From Deltaproteobacteria bacterium (GTDB taxonomy: Bacteria; Desulfobacterota; WTBG01), in NCBI GenBank assembly GCA_013139225.1, contig WTBG01000315.1:1-13635 (forward strand): a DNA stretch of 13,635 bases, written 5' to 3'. Shown piece after piece: positions 1-8,345 of the stretch. Each line of letters begins with the position of its first letter. Positions within the stretch are counted from its first letter, which is position 1. The translations under genes and the position numbers were made by a program. Below the pieces are notes generated by a model. The model worked only from the letters and a program-made list of their open reading frames with translations, searched no databases and was not told where the DNA came from.

Positions 1-1
1 A

Positions 2-499
2 GTAACACAGTTAAACATAAACAGAAATCAAGTGGAAGCCACTATTGAAGCAGAAAACTGCTTTAACTACGACCTTGAAGAAATCATCTTCAACGGCATC
101 CCCGTTAAAATTTTATTTGACATAAAACTTTTATGCCATTCTCCTTACTGGTTTGATCAGGAGATCTCATCACTAAAGATAAACCATGTTATAAAATATG
201 ATAATCTAAAGGATGTATTTATCATCCATCACAGCAACAAGGATGAACCTACGGTAAAGGTAGATGATCTTGTAGAAGCTGAATCATCAGTTTGCAGCAT
301 AAACAATCTTAAGATTATAACCCAGGAGGATTTAAATCCTGATAAAACTTACTATATAACCTATAATGTTGTTGCTGAAGCGCATACGGGAAATTCTCAT
401 CTTCCTCTTTATCTTGACTATTTTTTAAAAATTTTCCCTTGGTGGGGCCAGAAAACTGAACAGCAACCACTGCCTGTAGAAGACGCTCCGGACAAATAG
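2..499 (+). CDS. DUF4390 family protein, 3' part (5' end outside window)
   Basis: The frame is open from base 2 to a TAG stop at 497-499, so the gene starts before the window; the GTG at 32 is internal in my reading. About 165 residues are visible. The first visible stretch alternates polar and hydrophobic residues and is followed by a segment with NGIPVKILFDIKL and, a little later, SPYWFD. This layout matches DUF4390, a family of about 190 residues, usually with an N-terminal signal peptide, whose function is not established. The C-terminal end (FPWWGQKTEQQ) is charged and proline-rich. The family is often encoded just before NtrY-type kinases, as here, which suggests an extracytoplasmic partner or accessory of the kinase; that role is inference. 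The 257 bp to the next gene is a wide gap for an operon and holds inverted repeats. Confidence 0.75.
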   Translation, partial: VTQLNINRNQVEATIEAENCFNYDLEEIIFNGIPVKILFDIKLLCHSPYWFDQEISSLKINHVIKYDNLKDVFIIHHSNKDEPTVKVDDLVEAESSVCSINNLKIITQEDLNPDKTYYITYNVVAEAHTGNSHLPLYLDYFLKIFPWWGQKTEQQPLPVEDAPDK

Positions 500-502
500 C
501 TT

Positions 503-664
503 CCAGTGGAATAGATAGCACGTTCTACGGGGCAGGCTGAGATTGCAGTAGTTAATAATAGACTCATTGTTCTCATTTATTCCACTCCGCGTTCTCTGCC
601 TGCCCCGTTAAATGTTTACCATGTGAAATGCTTGTTTTGTGCAAGGAGTAGATTATTCCACTGG
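503..664. repeat. Nested inverted repeats between DUF4390 gene and ntrY
   Basis: Two exact inverted pairs are nested. The outer pair is CCAGTGGAAT (503-512) with ATTCCACTGG (655-664). The inner pair is ACGGGGCAGGC (527-537) with GCCTGCCCCGT (598-608), and the inner arms continue imperfectly for about ten more bases. A third copy of ATTCCACT lies near 579. A further imperfect pair (CCATGTGAAAT near 619 and ATTTCACCATGG near 672) lies partly outside. The stretch could fold into a long RNA or cruciform structure, or be a small non-autonomous element. No T-run follows the stems, so it is not a standard intrinsic terminator. It leaves under 100 bp for a promoter of the kinase gene. Confidence 0.5.
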
Positions 665-756
665 GGCAATGCTTATTTCACCATGGCAAAGTTATTTATC
701 TGGGGTAACTTCCGCGGTTAAATGTAGTAAGGTTATCTGAACAACAATTAAAACTC

Positions 757-2991
757 ATGACACCTTATAAACATACAAAAAAAGGGTTTCTTAAAGATAA
801 GACAAAACGTAAGCGGGAGATTATTATTATTCTCGCTGTACTTTTGTCAATTATAGTCCTCACCATACTCCAAGCTTCCATCACAGCCTCTGAAAGAGAA
901 CTGCCAACCACAAAAAATATACTTATTTACGGTCTTATCAACATTAATATTACGCTCCTTTTACTCCTGATTTTCTTAGTAGCCAGGAATGTAGTAAAAC
1001 TTCTCTTCGAAAGAAGAAGAGGAATTTTAGGAGCGAAACTTCGCACCAGACTGGTCGTATCATTTGTGGGCCTTTCCATCGTTCCCTCTGTCCTTCTTTT
1101 CTGGGTTGCAGCAGAATTTGTCACTGCTTCTATTGATAGCTGGTTCAGTTCACAAGTAGAATATTCTCTGGAAAAATCCCTGGAGGTAGCTCAAGTATAT
1201 TACAAAAATTCCTCTGATAATGCCACATACTATGCTAAACAAATCAGTCGTGCTATTACCCATAATAAGCTTTTAAACGAAGCAAATTTAGAAGAATTAG
1301 AGAAATTCATCAAACAGAAACAGGAAGAATATAACCTGGGTGTTGTAGAGGTTTTTTCCTCAACACTGGAAGAACTTGTAAAGGCAATGAATCCGCAAGT
1401 ACCGCTAAAAGAGTTCATTGGATCTGAATCAGAGCTGGTACAGAAAGGATTAGATGGGAAGGAACTTACCAAAATTCAACCCGCAGGGAGTGGTGATCTC
1501 ATCAGGGGCGTGGTTCCCATCTATTCAACCTGGAAAAAAAATGATGTTGTGGGAACTCTGGTAGTCAACTATTATGTACCTAAAAGCCTGGTTTCAAAAA
1601 TGATGACGATATCGTCAGCATTTGAAGAATACAAACAACAAGAAATGCTAAAAAACCCTATTAAAACTGCTAATTTAATGATTCTTGCCATTGTAACACT
1701 CCTCATCATTTTCTCAGCTACCTGGTTCGGCTTTTATCTTTCTAAGGGTCTCACCGATCCCATTCAAAAACTAGCGGTAGGAATTGACAGGGTTGCCCAG
1801 GGAGATTTGGACTTCACCATAGAGTCTGTTGCTGATGATGAGATGGGAAGCCTGGTCAATTCCTTTAATAAAATGACCAATGACCTAAAAGCCAGCAAGA
1901 TCCAGATTGAAAGAACCACCAATGACTTAAAAGAAACCAATTTGGAACTGGAACATCGTCGGCGATATATAGAGATTATCCTGAAAAATGTAGCTGCGGG
2001 TGTCATTTCTATTGATGACAAGGGGCGGCTCACAATCATCAATAAATCTGCTGAAAATCTTCTTAAAATCAAGATGGGAGAGTCCTTATATAAAACTTAT
2101 GACGAGGTTTTTTCTGTAGAACAGATGGAAGCCATAAGAAAGCTGATTAAGGCAATAATCACCTCAGGAAGGGGAACTTTCGAACAACAGATCAAACTGT
2201 CTTTTTCTGATAGTGTTATTGAATTATTAGTAAGTGGATCGGTTCTAAAAGATGAACAGGGGAAATATCTGGGGCTGCTGCTTGTTCTTGAAGATTTAAC
2301 CCACCTCCAAAAAGCCCAGAGGGCCGCGGCCTGGAGAGAGGTAGCACGCAGAATCGCTCATGAAATTAAAAATCCCTTGACTCCCATTCAGCTCTCTGCT
2401 CAGAGATTGAGAAAGAGGTATATGGATCGTTTTGTTAGTGATGGTAAGATTTTTGATGAATGTACCAGAGTCATAATTAATCAAACAGAGGAAATCAAAA
2501 ATCTCGTTAATGAATTTTCTAATTTTGCTCGGATGCCAGCCACCAACCCTCTTCCCAATAATCTAAACAGGGTCGTTCGTGAATCTGTTTCCCTCTTCAA
2601 AGAATCGCAAAAGAATATATCCTTTAAGCTGGCAGAAAAGGATAAAATCCCCATATTTGATCTCGACAAAGATCAGATGAAACGAGCAATCGTTAATCTT
2701 ATTGATAATGCTGTTGACGCTATCGAAGGGAAAGGCAATATTAATATTGAAACCTCCTATGATAAGATATTACAAATAGCCAGAATTGAAATAGCTGACA
2801 CGGGTTGCGGTATTCCTCAAGAGGAAAAATCCAAGCTGTTTGAACCTTATTTTTCTACGAAAAAATCTGGAACTGGTCTCGGACTGTCTATCGTTAACAC
2901 CATCATTTCAGACCACAATGGATATATCAGGGTTAGAGAGAATCATCCTAGGGGAACAAAATTCATTATCGAACTACCGGTTAAGGTATGA
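757..2991 (+). CDS. ntrY: NtrY-type membrane sensor histidine kinase
   Basis: The 744-residue protein has the NtrY layout. Two membrane segments lie at about 21-43 and 56-78, a third at about 98-120, then a periplasmic sensor region (about 121-300) and a fourth membrane segment at about 305-328. HAMP follows at about 329-381, PAS at about 400-510, and HisKA with the phospho-acceptor H535 in AHEIKNPLTP. The catalytic domain has an N box (N647, N651), DTGCGIP at 681-687 and GTGLGLS at 705-711, so all kinase motifs are intact. It should autophosphorylate on H535 and pass phosphate to the receiver encoded 10 bp downstream. ATG 757 is the only plausible start before an upstream in-frame stop; no clear Shine-Dalgarno sequence precedes it. 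NtrY kinases classically sense nitrogen or redox state, but here the partner carries LpxC, so an envelope-related signal is plausible. That is inference. Confidence 0.93.
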   Translation: MTPYKHTKKGFLKDKTKRKREIIIILAVLLSIIVLTILQASITASERELPTTKNILIYGLININITLLLLLIFLVARNVVKLLFERRRGILGAKLRTRLVVSFVGLSIVPSVLLFWVAAEFVTASIDSWFSSQVEYSLEKSLEVAQVYYKNSSDNATYYAKQISRAITHNKLLNEANLEELEKFIKQKQEEYNLGVVEVFSSTLEELVKAMNPQVPLKEFIGSESELVQKGLDGKELTKIQPAGSGDLIRGVVPIYSTWKKNDVVGTLVVNYYVPKSLVSKMMTISSAFEEYKQQEMLKNPIKTANLMILAIVTLLIIFSATWFGFYLSKGLTDPIQKLAVGIDRVAQGDLDFTIESVADDEMGSLVNSFNKMTNDLKASKIQIERTTNDLKETNLELEHRRRYIEIILKNVAAGVISIDDKGRLTIINKSAENLLKIKMGESLYKTYDEVFSVEQMEAIRKLIKAIITSGRGTFEQQIKLSFSDSVIELLVSGSVLKDEQGKYLGLLLVLEDLTHLQKAQRAAAWREVARRIAHEIKNPLTPIQLSAQRLRKRYMDRFVSDGKIFDECTRVIINQTEEIKNLVNEFSNFARMPATNPLPNNLNRVVRESVSLFKESQKNISFKLAEKDKIPIFDLDKDQMKRAIVNLIDNAVDAIEGKGNINIETSYDKILQIARIEIADTGCGIPQEEKSKLFEPYFSTKKSGTGLGLSIVNTIISDHNGYIRVRENHPRGTKFIIELPVKV

Positions 2992-3001
2992 GGAAAGGTA
3001 A

Positions 3002-5194
3002 ATGAAAAAAACCAGGATATTAATTGTAGATGATGAAGAAAATATCCTCAAAACAATGAGAGGAAGTCTTGAAGATGAAGACTACGAGGTATTAACAGCC
3101 AACGATGGGCAAGAAGCAATGGATAAGGTGAGGGCAGAAAACCTGGATTTGATTTTTCTGGATATATGGCTTCCCGGTATGGATGGAATGGAAACTTTAA
3201 AATCCATTAAAGAATACGACACCAATTTAGACGTAGTTTTGATGACAGGGCATGGAACCATAAACACCGCCATTCAGGCAATAAAATTTGGGGCTTTAGA
3301 TTTTTTGGAAAAACCACTATCTCTTGACAATATCCTTTCAATAGCAAACAGTTCTCTGGAACGAAAAAGGGCCATAGAAGAAGAAACATCTCTCCCTCCA
3401 AAAGAGGAAGAACTCATTGGGAAAAGTGCCAGCACAATCAGAATTAAACAAGAAATCAATAAGCTTTCCAAAAGCAATAAAAATGTGGTCATTACAGGAG
3501 AAAGTGGAACAGGAAAAGAACTTATTGCACGCCTCATTCATAATCGTAGCCCAAAAAGAAAAAACCAAATGATCAAATTTAACTGCACTTTCTATTCCCC
3601 GGAGGAGATGAGTCAGGAGTTATTTGGAACAACCCTGCCATCATCTACTAAAAAAGGGCCGCGTAAAACTGGTGTATTGGAAAAGGTTGGTAAGGGAACA
3701 CTTTTTTTAGATTCTATTGAAAAAATGCCACTTAAACTTCAAAAAGAACTTGTTGAAGTTCTCAAAAAAGAAAGCGGTAAAAATGGGAATTTAAATGAGA
3801 CGAGAATTCTGGCATCTTCTACCAGTAATTCTCTTCCTTTGGTTAAAGAAGGAGGATTTAATGAAGAATTGTATCAACTCCTGGGTGAAAGCAGTATTTC
3901 TCTTCCTCCTCTTAGAGAGAGGAAAGGTGATATCCCTGCCTTATTAACCTTCTTTCTTAAAACCTTCTCTCAAGAGCACAATCGCAAAGTTAAGGAACTG
4001 GAAGATGAAGCCCTGGAAGCACTGGTAAACTATAACTGGCCCGGGAATATCAAAGAATTAAAGAATGTTGCTGAGAAACTAGTTATCTCTATACCTACTA
4101 CCAAAATCTCCATTAATAGCTTACCTCCTGTGATTAAAGGAGAATCGCCCACCAAAAGGAGCAGGAGTTACGATAAACACACTTCCCTCAAAGATGCTGA
4201 AAGCGCCTGGAAAAGAGACTTCCTCTTGTTTCATCTCAAAAAAAACGACAATGACATCTCAACAACAGCTCGCAAGTTGGGGATCCGCAAGCACACTTTA
4301 AAGAAGTACATAGAAAAGCTTGACATCATGTTGATGCCTGAGAAAAAGGTAAAGCAACTCCGACAAAAAACACTGAAACGCAGTGTGGTCTTAAGTGGTC
4401 AAGGTCTTCATTCTGGAATGAAAGCTGGTATAATCCTATCCCCACTACCTCCTAATAGTGGAATAGTTTTTGGGAATATTACTACCAGTGAAAACGTTCC
4501 TGCTCACATTGACTATGTAGAATCTACTGGATATGCCACCTCTTTAAAGAAAGGAAAAACTTTAGCTAGAACCATTGAACATTTTATGGCAGTGATTCAT
4601 GCCTATCAAATCAGTAATCTTCTTGTTAAGATCAACGATGAAATCCCAATTATGGATGGCTCAGCCCTCGATTTCTGCCAGCTTATTGAAGAGGCTGGAA
4701 TTGAGGAACAGGAAACCAAGTTAGATGAAGTCATCATTGATGAAAAATACTCCATTGGAGAAATCTCTCAAAACGGTAAATACATCTCTATTGAACCTCA
4801 CAACACTTTTACTGTTAAGTACATGCTTAATTACCCTGAACCAGTAGGAAAACAAGAGTACACTTTCACATTAAAGAATAGTCAATCTTTCAAATCCCAA
4901 ATCGCTCCAGCCCGTACATTTGGCTTCCTTAAAGACATAGGAGAACTGGAGAAAAAAGGACTGGCAAGCGGAGGGAGATTGCACAACTTCATCCTCATTG
5001 ACGACGAAAAGGTTGTAAACACTAAATTAAGGTTTCCTGATGAATTTGCCCGCCATAAAATACTTGATTTAATCGGTGATTTCTATTTATTGGGCAAACC
5101 AATCAAAGGGCTTGTTACCGCCCACATGACAGGACATTCAGACAACATTGCTATTTTAAAAAAGATAAGAGATAAATTTAACATTTACTGGTAA
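3002..5194 (+). CDS. lpxC: NtrX-type response regulator fused to LpxC deacetylase
   Basis: One uninterrupted 730-codon frame encodes two normally separate proteins. Residues 1-120 are a receiver with D10/D11, phospho-acceptor D54, T82 and K104. Residues about 138-375 are AAA+ with Walker A GESGTGKE (166-173), LRERKGDI (304-311) and NWPGN (345-349). Walker B reads GTLFLDS (232-238), with serine where sigma-54 activators have glutamate. The GAFTGA loop expected near 210-223 is absent, and the sensor II arginine is lysine (K351). A Fis-like HTH spans about 415-440. Residues about 456-730 are a complete LpxC (UDP-3-O-acyl-GlcNAc deacetylase, committed step of lipid A synthesis). Predicted zinc ligands are H527, H685 and D689; E526 and H712 match the acid/base pair, and the IPIMDGSA and ARTFGF motifs are present. 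It lacks the longer C-terminal tail of E. coli LpxC. The start is 10 bp after ntrY with GGAAAGG upstream, so translation is probably coupled. Fusion is seen; control of LpxC by phosphorylation is inferred. Confidence 0.93.
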   Translation: MKKTRILIVDDEENILKTMRGSLEDEDYEVLTANDGQEAMDKVRAENLDLIFLDIWLPGMDGMETLKSIKEYDTNLDVVLMTGHGTINTAIQAIKFGALDFLEKPLSLDNILSIANSSLERKRAIEEETSLPPKEEELIGKSASTIRIKQEINKLSKSNKNVVITGESGTGKELIARLIHNRSPKRKNQMIKFNCTFYSPEEMSQELFGTTLPSSTKKGPRKTGVLEKVGKGTLFLDSIEKMPLKLQKELVEVLKKESGKNGNLNETRILASSTSNSLPLVKEGGFNEELYQLLGESSISLPPLRERKGDIPALLTFFLKTFSQEHNRKVKELEDEALEALVNYNWPGNIKELKNVAEKLVISIPTTKISINSLPPVIKGESPTKRSRSYDKHTSLKDAESAWKRDFLLFHLKKNDNDISTTARKLGIRKHTLKKYIEKLDIMLMPEKKVKQLRQKTLKRSVVLSGQGLHSGMKAGIILSPLPPNSGIVFGNITTSENVPAHIDYVESTGYATSLKKGKTLARTIEHFMAVIHAYQISNLLVKINDEIPIMDGSALDFCQLIEEAGIEEQETKLDEVIIDEKYSIGEISQNGKYISIEPHNTFTVKYMLNYPEPVGKQEYTFTLKNSQSFKSQIAPARTFGFLKDIGELEKKGLASGGRLHNFILIDDEKVVNTKLRFPDEFARHKILDLIGDFYLLGKPIKGLVTAHMTGHSDNIAILKKIRDKFNIYW

Positions 5195-5204
5195 ATTTAA
5201 CCGC

Positions 5205-5348
5205 TTCGTAAAAAGTCGAATTTGCCCCTCATTTGTCATTCCTGCGAAAGCAGGAATCCAGTAATTTCAGTTTGTTATGGACTCCCGTTTTTTGATCAGA
5301 TTGGGGATAGGTTTCGCGGGAGTGATTCGATTTTTTGCCTTTTGCGAA
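5205..5348. repeat. MITE/REP-like palindromic intergenic element
   Basis: A perfect 8-bp hairpin with a GAAA tetraloop (ATTCCTGC 5238-5245, GCAGGAAT 5250-5257) sits inside a longer palindrome. Bases 5236-5249 (TCATTCCTGCGAAA) pair with 5312-5325 (TTTCGCGGGAGTGA) apart from two wobble-type differences. Outermost, TTCGTAAAA (5205-5213) mirrors TTTTGCGAA (5340-5348). The GTCATTCCTGCGAAAGCAGG core belongs to a well-known class of dispersed palindromes (GTCATTCCCGCGAAAGCGGG type) found in intergenic regions of many bacteria. The element starts 11 bp after the lpxC stop and ends about 40 bp before the Shine-Dalgarno sequence of the mutase gene. It may also act as a transcription terminator or RNA stabiliser. 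Confidence 0.7.
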
Positions 5349-5398
5349 ATCATCTGTGTTTACTTTTTCAAATTATCTTAACATAAAAAGGAGGCAGC

Positions 5399-7051
5399 AT
5401 GTCAGGTATCAGGAAAGAGGTTGAGCGGTGGGAAAACACTACAGTAAAGAAAGTAACTGAAAAACATCCGGAGAAGAAAGAACACTTTAATACAACCTCA
5501 CAAATTGAATTTAAACGATTATTTACTCCCCTGGACTTGGAAGAATTAGACTATACAAAAGAGCTGGGATTTCCGGGAGAACATCCCTTCACTCGAGGTG
5601 TTCAACCCACCATGTACCGGGGAAGATTATGGACTATGAGACAGTATGCAGGATTCGGCACTGCCGAGGATACCAATAAAAGATACAAATATCTTCTCGA
5701 CCAGGGGCAAACGGGTTTAAGTGTTGCTTTTGATCTCCCCACCCAAATAGGATATGACTCCGATCATCCTTTAAGTAGGGGTGAGGTAGGAAAATGTGGG
5801 GTGGCTATCGATTCTCTTGCCGATATGGAAATTCTTTTTGAAGGAATCCCGCTAAACAAAGTAAGCACCTCAATGACCATCAACTCTACTGCTGCTACCT
5901 TACTTGCCATGTATATGGCAGTTGCAGAAAAACAAGGAGCAGCAGTAAATGAGTTAAGAGGAACCATTCAAAACGATGTACTTAAGGAATATATTGCAAG
6001 GGGGACTTATATCTACCCACCGCAGCAATCGATGAGAATTGTCACTGACATTTTTGCTTTCTGTAAAGATCACCTTCCCAGATGGAATACTATTAGCATC
6101 AGCGGATATCATATCAGAGAAGCCGGGTCTTCAGCTACCCAGGAGGTAGCCTTTACCCTGGCTGATGGAATTGCCTATGTCGATGCTGCTATCAAGGTAG
6201 GTTTGGATGTAGATGCTTTTGCCACACGCCTATCTTTCTTCTTTAATTGTCACAATAATTTTTTAGAAGAGATTGCGAAGTTCCGAGCAGCCAGAAGGCT
6301 TTGGGCTAAAATCATGAAAGAACGTTTTCAAGCTAAAAAACCTGGCTCCTGTATGCTACGTTTTCATACTCAAACTGCGGGGTGTACCCTGACAGCCCAG
6401 CAGCCCCAGAACAATGTAGTTCGGGTCGCTTATCAAGCTCTTGCTGCCGTCCTGGGAGGTACTCAATCTCTCCACACTAACTCCTTTGACGAAGCACTTT
6501 CCCTGCCGACAGAAGACGCTGTATGCATCGCACTTAGAACTCAGCAAGTTGCCGCTTATGAAACCGAAGTCACTAACTCGGTTGATCCTTTGGGAGGCTC
6601 TTACCTCATAGAGTCACTTACAAGTGAAATTGAAAGGGATGCAGTAAAGTATATCGAAAAGATCGATGCTATAGGTGGAATGATTAAAGCTATTGAAGAG
6701 GGCTATGTTCAAAAAGAGATTGCTAACAGCGCTTACTCTTACCAAAAGGAAGTAGAGAATAATGAAAGGATAATTGTAGGAGTAAACCAATTCACCACTG
6801 AAGAATCCTCTCCTTCCAATTTACTAAGAGTAAATCCAGAAGTCGAGAAGCTGCAGAAGCAAAAGATTGACAAAATTAAGCATGAAAGGGACAGTAGCCT
6901 TGTAGAAAAGTCGCTTCAGAATCTAAAAAAAGCAGCAGAAGGAACTGACAATTTAATTACCCCTGTCCTTGAAGCAGTCAAAGCCTATGCAACACTGGGT
7001 GAGATAGCCGATATACTGAGAGACGTCTTCGGAGAATACCGCGAAAATTAA
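5399..7051 (+). CDS. Methylmalonyl-CoA mutase, catalytic (large/alpha) subunit without B12 domain
   Basis: The 550-residue protein is the TIM-barrel catalytic part of adenosylcobalamin-dependent acyl-CoA mutases, which interconvert (R)-methylmalonyl-CoA and succinyl-CoA. Residues aligning with P. shermanii Y89, R207, Y243 and H244 are Y83 (in TMRQYAGF), R201 (in YIARGTY), Y237 and H238 (in SGYHIREAG). The Y and R that hold the substrate carboxylate are kept, which favours methylmalonyl-CoA over isobutyryl-CoA. The frame ends at FGEYREN with no C-terminal cobalamin-binding domain (no DXHXXG), so this is the split form that needs a separate small subunit, not seen in this window. ATG 5399 has a strong AAGGAGG Shine-Dalgarno (5388-5394). 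It likely serves propionate or succinate metabolism. The preceding repeat separates it from the lpxC cluster, and the next gene is convergent, so it appears to be transcribed alone here. Confidence 0.93.
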   Translation: MSGIRKEVERWENTTVKKVTEKHPEKKEHFNTTSQIEFKRLFTPLDLEELDYTKELGFPGEHPFTRGVQPTMYRGRLWTMRQYAGFGTAEDTNKRYKYLLDQGQTGLSVAFDLPTQIGYDSDHPLSRGEVGKCGVAIDSLADMEILFEGIPLNKVSTSMTINSTAATLLAMYMAVAEKQGAAVNELRGTIQNDVLKEYIARGTYIYPPQQSMRIVTDIFAFCKDHLPRWNTISISGYHIREAGSSATQEVAFTLADGIAYVDAAIKVGLDVDAFATRLSFFFNCHNNFLEEIAKFRAARRLWAKIMKERFQAKKPGSCMLRFHTQTAGCTLTAQQPQNNVVRVAYQALAAVLGGTQSLHTNSFDEALSLPTEDAVCIALRTQQVAAYETEVTNSVDPLGGSYLIESLTSEIERDAVKYIEKIDAIGGMIKAIEEGYVQKEIANSAYSYQKEVENNERIIVGVNQFTTEESSPSNLLRVNPEVEKLQKQKIDKIKHERDSSLVEKSLQNLKKAAEGTDNLITPVLEAVKAYATLGEIADILRDVFGEYREN

Positions 7052-7069
7052 CTATGACGGTTGAGTTAA

Positions 7070-7188
7070 ACGGTTGCGCAACTCGTAACGCTATTCGAGG
7101 ATCGGTTGTAAAAGAAATTAAAAAAAGAACATCCTGATAACAATCAACGCAACCGCATGACGAAAGACGAAACGAGCAGCGCAACCGT
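7070..7188. repeat. Inverted-repeat element between mutase and ychF
   Basis: ACGGTTGCGC (7070-7079) is exactly mirrored by GCGCAACCGT (7179-7188). Allowing 2-base mismatched steps, the arms extend inward through CTCGT/ACGAG and CG/CG to 7090 and 7168. The CGGTTG core recurs directly at about 7058 and 7092 and inverted at about 7152. The element fills the space between two convergent genes. It could be a small transposon-derived repeat or a long terminator-like fold; no T-run follows either arm. Confidence 0.5.
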
Positions 7189-7190
7189 AC

Positions 7191-7214
7191 AACGAATAAA
7201 CATCTCTATTCGTT
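7191..7214. terminator. Hairpin at the ychF stop codon, possible convergent terminator
   Basis: AACGAATA (7191-7198) pairs perfectly with TATTCGTT (7207-7214) around an 8-base loop. The stem covers the ychF stop codon on the minus strand and lies about 140 bp past the mutase stop on the plus strand. The stem is AT-rich and no U-tract follows on either strand, so intrinsic termination is doubtful; it may only limit read-through between convergent genes. Confidence 0.25.
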
Positions 7215-8307
7215 ATTGACTAAATCTAAAATGGGCAATATCTCCATCCTGAATGATATAGTCCTTGCCTTCTAGTCTGAGATGGCCTTCTTCCTTAACT
7301 GCTGTTAGTGATCCAGCTTTAATAAAATCATCATATGAAACAATTTCAGCTTTTATGAACCCCTGTTCCATATCTGAATGGATTTTCCCTGCAGCCTGTG
7401 GTGCCGCAGTTCCCTTTAGGAGAGTCCATGCCCGCAGTTCAGGACCAACCGTAGTGTAAAAGGTAATCAGTTTAAGAAGTCCATAACCTGCCTTTACCAA
7501 TTTTAGCAAACCCGATTCTTCCAATCCAAGATCTTTCATAAATTCCTTCTTTTCTTCCTCATCCTCTAACAGTGTTATCTCTGACTCCATATCCCCACAG
7601 ATAATCACCAATCCTGCCTTCTCCTGTTTAGCTATTTGCTCAACTATTGTCGAGTGGCTCTTTTCTTTCAAATCTTCTTCATCCACATTTGCTACATAAA
7701 CAACAGGTTTTAAGGTAAGCAAAGACAGGTCTTTTATTATCCGCATTTCATCTTTCTCACTTTGCAATGTTCTTGCAGGTTTTCCTTCTTCTAACCAGGA
7801 CTTCAACTTCTGGCAAACATGCATTTCTGCTTCTGCCTTCTTATCTCCAACCCTCAAGAGCTTTTCTGTCTTTCCCATTCTTTTCTCCAGGGTTTCCAGA
7901 TCAGCCAGGATCAGTTCGGTATTAACAATCAAAACGTCCCTTCTTGGGTCCAGTGAACCATAAATGTGGGATACCTCCTCTTTCTTAAAACAACAGATAA
8001 CATGGGCGATTGCATCAACAGTGCGAATGTGTCCTAAAAACTGATTTCCCAGTCCTTCACCTTTACTCGCTCCTTTCACCAACCCCGCTATATCCAGGAA
8101 CTCGATATGGGTAGGGGTAACCTTAGAAGGATGGGTGATTTCTGCAATCTTATATAGACGTTCATCTGGTACAGCAACCATTCCCTTGTTGGGATCGATG
8201 GTGCAAAAAGGGTAACTCGAGGCTTGCACCTGAGCTGAAGCAAGTGCATTAAAGATAGTAGATTTTCCAACATTAGGTAATCCAATAACACCGCAGGTAA
8301 AGCCCAT
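7213..8307 (-). CDS. ychF: YchF/Ola1-type P-loop nucleotidase, Obg-related
   Basis: The 364-residue protein matches the usual length of bacterial YchF. G1 is GLPNVGKST at residues 9-17 and G3 is DIAGLVKGAS from residue 72. The G4 region reads NVDEED near residue 206, with glutamate rather than the GTPase NKxD, the family hallmark linked to ATP preference. A coiled-coil-like charged insert follows at roughly 120-200, and the C-terminal TGS domain carries LKLITFYTTVGPELRAWTL and IHSDMEQGFIKAEIV. YchF is cytosolic, ribosome-associated and linked to stress responses. ATG 8307 is preceded by a strong AGGAGGT Shine-Dalgarno, which fixes the start. It is encoded opposite to and converging on the mutase gene, and no partner gene (such as pth) is adjacent. 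Nothing looks broken. Confidence 0.96.
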   Translation of the reverse strand: MGFTCGVIGLPNVGKSTIFNALASAQVQASSYPFCTIDPNKGMVAVPDERLYKIAEITHPSKVTPTHIEFLDIAGLVKGASKGEGLGNQFLGHIRTVDAIAHVICCFKKEEVSHIYGSLDPRRDVLIVNTELILADLETLEKRMGKTEKLLRVGDKKAEAEMHVCQKLKSWLEEGKPARTLQSEKDEMRIIKDLSLLTLKPVVYVANVDEEDLKEKSHSTIVEQIAKQEKAGLVIICGDMESEITLLEDEEEKKEFMKDLGLEESGLLKLVKAGYGLLKLITFYTTVGPELRAWTLLKGTAAPQAAGKIHSDMEQGFIKAEIVSYDDFIKAGSLTAVKEEGHLRLEGKDYIIQDGDIAHFRFSQ

Positions 8308-8345
8308 CTTTTTACCTCCTAAAGTTTCTTTCAGGCACTACTCTC

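Noticed and set aside
5235..5261. Repeat unit as part of a CRISPR array
   Set aside because: Only one copy of the unit is present, with no regularly spaced repeats or cas genes; it fits a dispersed palindromic repeat.
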